From contig NC_054701.1 of the NCBI RefSeq assembly GCF_016097555.1, positions 7,263,469-7,327,468 on the forward strand: a stretch of 64,000 nucleotides of DNA. Reading direction: 5' to 3'. Made by a program: the position numbers and the translations under genes. Below the pieces are notes generated by a model that ran no database searches, was not told the origin of the DNA, and saw only the letters and a list, made by a program, of their open reading frames with translations. The DNA comes from Gigantopelta aegis (taxonomy: Eukaryota > Mollusca > Gastropoda > Neomphalida > Peltospiridae). This document shows, piece by piece, positions 1 through 9,448 of this stretch (positions are counted from its first letter, which is position 1; each line of letters opens with the position of its first letter).

Positions 1-479
1 TCCATACCGATCACGATGTACCATAGCAGCGTCTTGGTAGCGTTCACCCAGCCTGCGTCAAACCCTTACACGACCGTCACTGAAGACCAGATTAAACCTT
101 TATTCGTCACTAAACATGACATATGACAAACGAGCGTTTGTCCATCGCAGATTTTGGTGATGTCTTGCAGTTAAAAGACAAAGGAATGTACGGTCGGCAG
201 GCGCGTAACAAAGCAGCATGCATGCGGTTTCTAACTGTTTGTGTGCTGACTTGCATTGATTTGACGATTACGGAGAGCTTTGTCTTGGCGTCCGGTGGTG
301 TCTGTTGGGCCTCCACTTCGTGGTCTGTCTTGCACTCTATCAGTTGTTCTATGTCGCCCCCCCCCCCCCCCCCCCCCCCCATAGTCTGCTGATAACTGGC
401 TGTGAGATATTCATTTGATGAGCTGTGTAAACCTGTTTGTCCAGCCTGGAGCATTCCGGTCACTGTAAGACGTTCCTCC
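1..479. other. No gene seen; contains a 24-base C run
   Basis: This stretch has a homopolymer C tract at 357-380. Short open frames cross it on both strands but encode only low-complexity peptide (runs of P or G), so I do not call a gene. From about 480 the sequence joins a dispersed repeat found again near 20.9 kb. Confidence 0.5.
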
Positions 480-715
480 AATGTCATTGTTACAATTCAG
501 CAAGTAATCGAGCAATCTAAATCCCCCGTGGCCTTTTATACTCAAAACGTGTACATTCAGCATGTTTTAAGCGGTTTTATCAAATTGAAAAACTTGTGAA
601 AAGCCATTCTGCATTGTTGAATTCAGACATCACATCACATGTTCGTGATCGATAATGTCTTGCCTACACTGCGTATAAATTGTAATTAAATATTCTAATT
701 ATCATAACATGTTAA

Positions 716-1121
716 AGGAGCTCAATCACGGATTTAGTGGGCCTTATTTCTCGAAATATGCATTATAGATGGAAATTACATTCATTTGGAATACCAAACC
801 TAGTTATTGTATGATCAAAAACATTTTAATTGAACTACGATCGAGAGAATTCCATGACACGATTCAGTTTTAAAATTTGGAACTCTTCTTTAAATGAAAC
901 ATTTAAAATACGGAAAAACAGACGCGTAGTGATGAGGCTATATATACGACAACCGTATAATATATTTTTGGATTTTATATAAACGATCGCCGTGTATGGA
1001 GACTTGGGAAATGAGGGCCTGCTATATACATGACAAATAATAAAAAATATATTATTTCATGACAAAAATAACCGCGAATACGTTGAAATAAAATAATAAA
1101 CAGTCGGAACATGAACTCACC

Positions 1122-1154
<33 letters not shown>

Positions 1155-1470
1155 CAGGCGCGTGTGCAAATTATTTTGACTGGTTCCCAAAGTAGTATTT
1201 CGGTTTTAATGTATAGCGTAAAAAAACAAAACAGTGTACTGTTGCATGTTTTGTCGTCGAAAGGTTGGCTAATTATTACCTAACCCAGTTGAATCCAGTT
1301 CTACGTGCAGGGTCAAGTTCAGTCTGCCGTTTGTGTGTGTGTGCACGCACGTTAATCGTGCATTTTTATAGCCAAAACTCCTCCAGATAAAACACCGCCC
1401 CTCCACCCCAAAAAGGTAGTAGCAGACTAATAATAATAGTAATAGTAATAGTAGTAGTAGTAGTAGTAGT

Positions 1471-1507
<37 letters not shown>

Positions 1508-1549
1508 CAGACTAATAATAATAGTAGTAGTAGTAGTAGTAGTAGTAGT

Positions 1550-1612
<63 letters not shown>

Positions 1613-2010
1613 ATAATTGAGTATTATTATTATTACATGTATTATAATGTTGGTAAAATCACGTCGCGGTGGGGTGGGGGCGTTTGTTACAGAAACATTA
1701 CATAAATTTAGAGGGGGACCCGGGAGTGGTCTCAGCTTTACTAGTAACCTATAAAAAAAATGTATTTTGAGTTTTATTGCCTCTTACAATTTTGAGCTTT
1801 TGAAATGTGACTAAATACAGCAAAATAACCTTTTAGTCATATTTATTTGCTATAAAATTAACTCTTTGTTTTTAATTTACGTAAGCAGCCTCAAAATTGC
1901 ACTCAGTGAAAAATTATTAAGTTCAATCCCTGTTGTTAGTTTGTGTACTGTCCGTAGTTAATCTACCTCAGCAGCTGATAATTTGTAATAGTTTTTATTT
2001 ATTTATTTAT

Positions 2011-2095
<85 letters not shown>

Positions 2096-3061
2096 TTCAT
2101 TTACTTATTTATTTATTATTATTAATTTTATGTTAGTACTGTAGGGACAATATGACTCTATTCATATATCTATGGAAAAAAGTACACAAAAGGGTCCGTT
2201 AAATTCATATACTTCCCCACTCCCTCCCCTGTTCAGAAAATGCACTGTTCGTAAAGTACTTAGTATGTATTACTCCTGTTCCAGATGGTTCGGTAATACG
2301 GATCAATCAAATACATGTACTTATTTACCGCCTATATACAGTTTTGCTGTGAATATAGCCAGCCCTCGTTAGTGGAGGCTATATACACGGCTTTCGTATA
2401 TATAGTCACATCGTATATAAACACCGTCTAGTTCAGAGTATTCTTTAAACATGTAACAATTCCTATCTCAAGTGAGCTGTTATGGCATATTTTGCATGAT
2501 AATGAATTTGAAAATGTGGAAATTGAAGGTGTTCATGATCCAGATGTTTAGAGTTTTTCGCGTACGACTAACGATAAATTTACCTGTAGATGCAAAGGCC
2601 TAACTAGTCGGGATTGTCGACGTTTAACATGCTTCTGTTACTAAAATAAATTAATGTATAAGCTTATTATCATTCAATACATGTTTTTATTATTTTTTAA
2701 TAACTTATTTTCATTATTGTTGTTTTTCTATTTACCCTACGTCGCAGAGGACGGCCAAGCGTTCTCGTTACACGAGCTTTGTAAATCGTTTTGACACTGC
2801 GGGGTATTCAGGGAATCCCCGTCACGTGACTCAAAATAATACGTCACACCTCTGCACTCCAAATAGCCGTTATTTTTCTAAAAATTATGGACCGTACCCA
2901 TTATTCAATTTTTTTTTTTATAAAATATCAATAATAAGTGTGACATGGTGGTCATATAGATGGTTCAATCAAGTATTTTTAGGTACAAATCAAATGTATA
3001 TATTGTCATATAATACCTTGTTAGGTCAATAATTAGGTCAACCATCTGTGGGACAGCGCGT
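716..3061. mobile_element. 2.3-kb insertion flanked by TTAA, family unknown
   Basis: Comparison with the uninterrupted copy at 21060-21085 defines the edges. TTAA is present once at the empty site (21072-21075) and on both sides here (712-715 and 3062-3065), as expected for a piggyBac-type or Kolobok-type target duplication. I see no clear terminal inverted repeat: the left end starts aggagctcaatcacgg and the right end is gtgggacagcgcgt. No transposase frame is visible. The interior is AT-rich with (TTA)n and (GTA)n microsatellites. It could also be several insertions or a deletion product; the empty-site comparison is the firm part. Confidence 0.5.
1123..2127. repeat. Trinucleotide microsatellites (TTA)n and (GTA)n
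   Basis: (TTA)n lies at about 1124-1154. A compound (AGT/GTA)n with repeated gcagactaataata islands lies at 1425-1614. (ATT)n grading into (ATTT)n lies at 1999-2127. Frames crossing them give poly-Ile or poly-Leu only and are not genes. Confidence 0.9.
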
Positions 3062-3373
3062 TTAATGTTAAAAATATATTCTCCTACTTTTTGTGAGCAG
3101 TATATTAAGGATTATTCCAAAATTAATTTTTACTCAACGGCATGTGACATGTTGGTTAGATATATTTATTGTTTCAATGCATATAAATTATATAATATTT
3201 CCGGTTGACGGATTAAACACCTGTAAACGTATTGGAATTATTCTGGTTCGATTTATAGTTTTTCATTATCCTGTTATATGAATTCTGTGCATCAAAACCA
3301 ATTGTATTAAGGATTATCCGTGTTAATGATCTCGTCCCCAACACATTTTAATTACAGCTATACGCATCGGATA

Positions 3374-3557
3374 TATGGGACCACAGAGATAACGAGAGAG
3401 AAAATCCGCTTCCGTCACGCAAGGAGCCACTCTTTCTGATTAGCAGCAAGGAATCTTTTATATGCAGTATCCCACACGCACGATGGTACGTACCACGGCC
3501 TTTGTTGCACCAGTTGTGGATCACTGGTTGGAACATGAAATAGCCCAATGGATTTTT
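3374..3557 (-). mobile_element. tRNA-derived SINE, truncated (- strand)
   Basis: This matches the body of the common SINE in this window in reverse: the segment ccactctttctgattagcag, the atcttttatatgca... block, and the caccagttgtggatcactgg block ending in atagcccaatgg. It lacks the tRNA-like head and the 3' tail. Confidence 0.75.
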
Positions 3558-3571
3558 ATTCAATAGAAGTT

Positions 3572-3765
3572 AAAATTTGTCTTATTTAACGACACCACTA
3601 GAACACATTTGGAAATGTTTGACATGGAGTACTAGAGGAAACGCGGTGTATTGTTCCGCTAGCAGAAAAGAATCTTTTACAATGTATATGCATTTTCCCC
3701 ACATACAGGATAACACGTACCACGGACTTTGATATAACAGTCTTGGGGAACTAGTCCATTGATGT
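3572..3765 (-). mobile_element. tRNA-derived SINE, truncated (- strand)
   Basis: It begins with the reversed SINE tail (tttaacgacaccactagaac) and continues through the reversed body to the tataacagtcttggggaact block. It is diverged and has lost its head. It lies directly beside another partial SINE in the same orientation. Confidence 0.7.
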
Positions 3766-4301
3766 GGTTCGATTCTATGACGCAAGCACCTCAGACGCAT
3801 AAGCGTATGAGACAGGGGGCATGGGAGGGGGAGAGCAACTGACCCCCTAGTACTGGAGCAAAACCTTAAATTCGAGCAAAAATGATACAGATATTCGGTA
3901 AAAGTGTGCTAACCTGAGACCTTATTCCCATGTATTTTCATAATTCTACCCTCAAAATTACATGTTATCCATGTCAAAGTGTGACCCTATATAGCTGTTT
4001 GGCGGTAATGCTAATATGAATAAATGTTGTTATCCAGATTAGGGCATTTTCGTTTAATTCGGGCAAAAGGCAGTCTGACACACCCCCCCCCCCCCCCCCT
4101 CTACAAAGATGGGAGCCCGTACACCTATGCTCAGGCGAACGTACTGCCGACTGAGCTAGATTCCATCCCTTCATACAGTAGAGGTAGGCCCACAGAAATA
4201 GGGACAGCTTGTTTCGTTCGTTGTTGGGATTGGGGGAGGGGGAGGGAGAGTGCTATACAAGCACAACCTATTACATGCATATTTTAAGAAATATTCAAAC
4301 A
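3766..4301. other. No gene seen; C run at 4083-4099
   Basis: This is unique-looking sequence with a 17-base C homopolymer. The short frames on both strands depend on that homopolymer and show no domain. Confidence 0.5.
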
Positions 4302-4489
4302 GGTGGCAGGATACAGTCTAGTGGTAAAGCGCTTTCCCGTTGCGCGATCGATCTCGGATTTATATCTGTCGGTGGGCCCTTGAGCTATTTCTCATTCCAA
4401 CCAGTGCTCCCCAATTGTTGTCACAAATGTTGTGGTAGGTTCTATTCTATCTGTGGGAAGGTGTTTATAAAATATCCCTTGCTTCGAAA
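4302..4489 (+). mobile_element. tRNA-derived SINE, partial (+ strand)
   Basis: It has a tRNA-like head (tctagtggtaaagcgctttc, then a degenerate B-box region near gatctcgga) and part of the body up to atatcccttgct. The tail is missing. A full-length SINE follows directly. Confidence 0.7.
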
Positions 4490-4490
4490 G

Positions 4491-4795
4491 GGGGCGGGAC
4501 GTAGCTCAGTGGTAAAGCGTTCGCTTGATGCGCGGTTGGTTTGGGATCGATCTCCGTCGGTGAGCCCATTGGGCTAATTCTCGTTCCAGCCAGAGCACCA
4601 CGACTGGTATATCAAAGGCCGTGGCATGTGCTATCCTGTCTGTTGGATGGTGCATATAAAAGATCCCTTGCTACTAATGGAAAAATGTAGCGGGTTTCCC
4701 CTCTAAGACAATATGTCAAAATTACCAAATGTTTGACATCCAATAGCCGATGATTAATGAATCAGTGTGCTCTAGTGGTGTCGTTAAACAAAACA
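4491..4795 (+). mobile_element. Full-length tRNA-derived SINE (+ strand)
   Basis: The head has an A-box-like tagctcagtggtaaagcg and a B-box-like ggtttgggatcgatctcc. The body follows (gagcccattgggctaattct, then gactggtatatcaaaggccg, then tataaaagatcccttgct). The tail includes catccaatagccgatgatta and gtggtgtcgttaaacaaaac. This is the best reference copy in the window. Its tail resembles the 3' end of the LINE fragments at 58.3 and 61.8 kb. Confidence 0.9.
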
Positions 4796-4849
4796 AAACA
4801 AACAAACTAATTCAAAATAGTATTCGATTGTGTGGTGACGGCGTGTTAA

Positions 4850-5600
4850 CCGTAAATAAAATGTGTTGACGGCGTCGTTAAAGATATCATTTCTTATTAT
4901 CCACATGGTTCAACATAGCCGAGTTAATAATAATCATACGAAGTATACGTGTAATACCATGTATGATGGCGTAATTTTGGGAAGCGACGTCATGACATGA
5001 CGTTGTTTTCTCCAGTCCTAGCTCAGACTTTGCATGTGAAATATGACGTCATTTCGTCTTTCTAGTTGTGGTTGAAACATTTTGAGATGGTCCTTGTTAT
5101 TAATAAAAAAAATAGCAATAAAAATGGCGATAATAAAGAAATTAGTACACTCGCGTGTGTTTGTCGTACTGATTTTACGAAACTCGTGACAGGATTTATG
5201 TATTGCCCGAGCGATAGAAAAATCCTGACACTCGTGGTCGTAAAATCAGTACGACACGCAAGCTCGTATAATAATCTCTATTTATTATCCACATAGTTCA
5301 AGATATTCAGGAAAATATAACCAGTATGACCCACGTGTGTCATAATGATGTCACGTGCACAGCGAATGACGTAATTTTGTGAACCGACGTCATAACTTAA
5401 TGCGGCTTCTCCAGTTACGTTTGAAACATTTTGACATGGTCCTAACTTGTTATTCATGAAAATAATATTTGGAATAATGTGGATAATAAAGAAATTATTA
5501 CACTCGCGTGTGAATTGTACTGATTTTACGAAACTCGTGTCAGGATTCGTAAAATCAGTACAATACACAAGCTCGTATAATAATCTCTATTTATTACATA
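4850..5600. repeat. Two tandem ~310-base foldback units
   Basis: Two diverged units start near 4895 (attatccacatggttcaaca) and 5285 (attatccacatagttcaaga). Each ends in a short hairpin built from tactgattttacga and its complement tcgtaaaatcagta, then the shared block gctcgtataataatctctat. Both contain TGACGTCA-like palindromes. They look like non-autonomous foldback elements or one element duplicated in tandem. No coding content. Confidence 0.6.
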
Positions 5601-5904
5601 CCTATTCAATCTTACTGTAGTGATAAAGGCCTTTTGAAACCGTGTAATAAATTTATTCTGTATCGCTCATATGTGCAATCTGGACCGGAACTTTTAAATG
5701 GGGAATTCCCGTTTTCTTTTTACAGCAGTTAGTGCCTTTTATTTACTTACGTCATATATGATTTGCAAATGACATCATATTGTATTTGAAATATTACACA
5801 AGGCTGCCGCAGAGTATGATTCTTAACGTTAAATGAATCCATGAAAGGAGTTTTGATCATAGATTTAACAAAGTGTTGTTATGACGTTAAATTAAAAACC
5901 GTTT

Positions 5905-6110
5905 TTGTAAAACATAAAAGAAGGTATGTAATAAATACAGAACTTCACGTTGTTTTCACTTCCTATTTATTGTACTCGTTAATTTGCGAAAGAACATACC
6001 CCCTTGGCTGCTACGCGGTCTCGTGGTATATATTCTTGCGCAAAATAAACTTATGCAATAAATAGGAAGCGAAAATAACGTATGTGAAGTTCTGTATATT
6101 TATTACCCCA
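5905..6110. repeat. ~200-base inverted repeat
   Basis: The left arm (around ataaatacagaacttcacgt, then cacttcctatttattg) is mirrored by the right arm (caataaataggaagcg, then acgtatgtgaagttctgtat). The arms are imperfect. This is a foldback of MITE type without visible genes. Confidence 0.6.
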
Positions 6111-6344
6111 GAAGACACTCATAAAGGGAAAAATAAAAATCATAATTTCCCACATTGGTTTAACGTACACTACTATTGGATGATTTGACGCCAACAAACC
6201 AATCACCTTGTCGGTACTAAATATGACGTCATCACGATTTGGCAAAGCACGGACAATGACGTCACGTAGTTTAAAGCGTTTGGGTTTTCGTCTTTCTGGT
6301 TTCAGTGTTAAAACTTATTTTAAAAAATGGTAGTTTAATGCAAT

Positions 6345-6379
<35 letters not shown>

Positions 6380-6587
6380 GAATATATAGAACTTTGGGTT
6401 TTGAAAATTATCTGTGAACCGTGAATAAAATACAAAGTTAAAGTAATACCCAGAACAGTAAAGTAGTTTACGTTGTTTCTATATACATGACGGTTTAGCC
6501 GATGTAGGCTATATCGAAAATAAAGGCTTAAAAAAAAATAAAAAAATTAAAAAAATATAGTTGGGGTAATCAATAGAATAACAAACT
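6111..6587. other. No gene seen; T run and CRE-like palindromes
   Basis: It contains tgacgtcat palindromes near 6222 and 6257 in sequence resembling the foldback units at 4.9-5.6 kb, and a poly-T run at about 6344-6376. Nothing coding is seen. Confidence 0.5.
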
Positions 6588-6712
6588 CGGTACCAGTTAT
6601 TATCAAATTTATGTCCTTCGTGAAATAATTTTCACTTGTCACAAGTGAAAAGTATTTCACTCGGGACATAAATTTGATAATAACTGGTAACTCGCTTGTT
6701 ATCCTCTATTTA
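6588..6712. repeat. Near-perfect hairpin
   Basis: The arm accagttattatcaaattta (near 6592) returns as taaatttgataataactggt (near 6670). The ends aataacaaactcgg and the mirrored ctcgcttgttat extend it. The loop centre is cacttgtcacaagtg, itself palindromic. Probably a small foldback element. Confidence 0.65.
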
Positions 6713-6817
6713 AAGGAGGTGCTTTAAAGTGGGTGGCCATTCAAACAAATATAGTAGCCATTTGAGGTAAAATCTTGAATATGTTTTTAATATTCCAAAT
6801 ACTAGTACATATTCGAG

Positions 6818-7015
6818 ACGGGGGTTAGCTCAGTGGGTAGAGCTTCACGGCTGGTACATCAAAGGCCGTGGTAAAAGAGCCCTTTCTGCTTTATCGGTAG
6901 GAGTCGGCTATGTGGCGACAGCAGGTTTTTCCTCTCTCTCTAGACAAGGTGTGGAAATAATCAAACGGCCGTGCTTTAAGCTGGTTTGACGTGAAATAAA
7001 TAAACCTTTCCTTTC
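6818..7015 (+). mobile_element. SINE variant, rearranged (+ strand)
   Basis: It begins with a tRNA-like head (gggggttagctcagtgggta), jumps to the body block cggctggtacatcaaaggcc, and includes the tatgtggcgacagcaggttt block. It ends in a different tail (gacgtgaaataaataaacct). It is shorter than the full-length copy because the head-to-body spacer is missing. Confidence 0.65.
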
Positions 7016-7079
7016 ATTGTTTTTCTCCCTTCAGTCAGGGTCACATATAAAGGCAGTTTTAGTTAAATTTACATTCCTT

Positions 7080-7225
7080 AGCGAGTTATTGTCTTGACAG
7101 TCAAACAAACAACAAACAAAACAAAACAAAACAAAACAAAACACAAAACAAACAAACAAACCTACAACAACAACAAACCCCACCACGTAACAAAAACAAC
7201 AAACAAACAAAAACAAAAACCCAGA
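7080..7225. repeat. (CAAA)n/(CAAAA)n microsatellite
   Basis: Repeated caaacaaaacaaaac units. The overlapping frame on the minus strand is low-complexity Phe/Cys/Val and is not a gene. Confidence 0.8.
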
Positions 7226-7286
7226 TTTTCTACGTAACAATTTAATATATCTAAAAATAAAAAGGCATCTGTGTATAATAAGGGAT

Positions 7287-8504
7287 TGTGACGGTACATG
7301 CTCTTAATTTCTTTTCGCCTGTGGCGATATTAATTGTTTTAGAAGGCCGTGTGCAGTTCCAAATGCACTTAGCCCAGGTGGGCAACTTGTTACGTGATAC
7401 CTTTGCGCGACGGTCGTCGAGCTGTACTTCTAATACACACCCAGCCCAGATGCGGAGCCATGTGGCCAGTAGTTACGTAATACCTCCGCGAGTGCGGTTT
7501 TTACAACCGTGATTTGGCGACTTGGCGTCATTGAGTCTGGCGATCTAAGAGAAAGATATGCCGTCTTGGTCGCTGTGGAAATTCAGATGATACGTGAGGT
7601 ACCGCCTTGTGCCCCCAGGCGATATTCGCTGTCTCTGAGAGTTTTGAATAAATAGCTAGGATTTAGATATATCGAGGAGACACATTTGGAAGTATCCAGG
7701 GGCACGGTCGTCGTCCACTGAACGATCTATATTAGTTCAGACGGGACTTTGGTAAATATATATTTTCTGCTCTGTGTATAACCTTGATGTGATTGATGTG
7801 ACTTTAAATATTTTAATACTGTATTATACCAATATTATTTAGACGGTGCTGCCGGTCATCTGACGCAGTAATCTGTAGGCTCACTGTCCTAAATAATTAT
7901 AAAAAGCTTAACCTGTCATCCTAGAGGACCTAGGTAAACTGAAGGTTATTGTCTTTATTGTGATAGGTACCAGTATTAATTCTGTGTTACAAGGTTACTG
8001 AATGAGTAGTTAAAAGTTAATTAAAAATTAACCAGTTAGGAATAGAGTTGTAATTCCTTTATTAATTAAGTTCCCCTGGAAGCGTTTCTCCATTATCACA
8101 CGTGTGTGTGTTAGCGTTTCTCAATTATCACACGTGTGGGTGTTGTGTCACGGTGAAGTGATTAGCATATTGTGTAAACTAGACACCTAGAGATTAACTA
8201 ATTAAGTGATCAGTTCTGGGTTGTTATTATTTGTTGTTGTTAATTAACTACTGCGGCAGTACATTTGTCAGCGTAGGTTCATACAGATTCCAAAGTGTAT
8301 TGTGTTTTTGTTGTGTTTTCTAGTGAACTAAACGTGCTATATTACATATCCTTTATATAAGATCGTATCTCTGATCATACCTAGAGACGAGCCACAGCGG
8401 GTATAACTGCCTGTTACAGAGAGATCTAATAGATATACAGTTAGGAGAGATATTTGGACAATCGTGTTTCATTCAGTTACGGGTATTATAGAATCCCCGT
8501 GACA
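7287..8504. mobile_element. Solo LTR of an LTR retrotransposon (fossil)
   Basis: The block starts TGTGACGG and ends CCGTGACA, giving the TG...CA ends usual for LTRs with a short imperfect inverted repeat. The five bases GGGAT occur immediately before it (7282-7286) and immediately after it (8505-8509), as expected for a 5-base target duplication. No second LTR or internal gag/pol region adjoins it, so it reads as a solo LTR left by recombination. The superfamily (Ty3/Gypsy or BEL) cannot be decided without an internal region. It ends about 330 bases upstream of the first GALNT coding exon, so it could donate promoter or polyadenylation signals. Orientation is undetermined. Confidence 0.75.
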
Positions 8505-8833
8505 GGGATGTAGCAAACTATCACGTAGGTACCCATAAAAATAAAACAATTATTTTCTAATTGTATGGGATAAAATGCGTGATAGTACTACACGATATAT
8601 TATGTACTTTTCCCTCTCGATCTGTAACTTTTTTGATATTTCAGTTTTTAATTTTACTGCTAATATAATGTCATATATATTTTTGTCTACTTTTTAAAGG
8701 CGTTTCTGGTGTTTTATTTGTTGACCGTGTTGTCTACACCAGAGGAGAAAGAAAGAGAGAGATCGGGTTTTATCGAAGCGCACTTAAAATACCTTAAATA
8801 GTCAACAGTAAGTGGTTTACAAACAGATCGATC
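8505..8833 (+). promoter_or_regulatory. Probable GALNT 5' leader / promoter region
   Basis: This short stretch lies between the solo LTR and the GALNT start codon. No strong TATA box is placed at a convincing distance. The sequence before the ATG is cagatcgatc. Transcription could start here or inside the adjacent LTR; the sequence alone does not decide. Confidence 0.3.
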
Positions 8834-9352
8834 ATGTTGAGGATGAAGAGCAGACGACATGTTTTCGTGTTTGTCGGTGTCATGGTACTATTACTGGGCA
8901 TCCAGACACTATTTCTAATATCCATGCTGGATGGGGTCGCCATTTTTCAAGTGGACAAGTCGTCTGCACTGGACCACACACGAAATGATGATAGTGATAT
9001 GACACAAAGCCATGCCAGGTAAGACTATTAGTAACGGTTACAGATGGGCGCTCAGTGATTCTGAGATAACTTTTCTGTTTAATTCAGTTAAAAGATAGCC
9101 CATGTATTCGAATTTTGTTTCATGTGAAAGGTCTTGCTTATTATTTGTTGTCTAGTTAGTCACGCTGAATGAAAAACAAATCATCTTTATAATTTGGTGC
9201 TTGTGTTTTCGGAAAACAATTGTCAACAAATAAGAAATCATTTTTGACGATGGTTTTCACGGAGCCAATATTTATATAGGTGTTACCATTACCCACTCAA
9301 TGACATCTATGCCAATCTGCTCTCCAATCACTCAAGAAAACACAATTCTCTC

Positions 9353-9448
<96 letters not shown>

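Larger units (their letters stand above)
480..3330 (+). repeat. Dispersed repeat, copy 1, split by a 2.3-kb insertion
   Basis: The parts at 480-712 and 3062-3330 match consecutive parts of a second copy at about 20640-21420. Examples are the stretch around cccgtggccttttatactc and the stretch around cgtattggaattattctggt. In the second copy the two halves are contiguous across ...catgttaatgttaaaaat. Copy 1 is therefore one repeat interrupted between 712 and 3065. No coding content is recognised. Confidence 0.7.

Noticed and set aside
110-487. 125-codon minus-strand frame with a Gly run
   Set aside because: It depends on a C homopolymer and shows no domain.
4491-4580. tRNA gene
   Set aside because: The tRNA-like head is continuous with a SINE body and tail and recurs many times in the window.
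5150-5580. Hairpins as rho-independent terminators
   Set aside because: Eukaryotic sequence; the hairpins are parts of foldback repeats.
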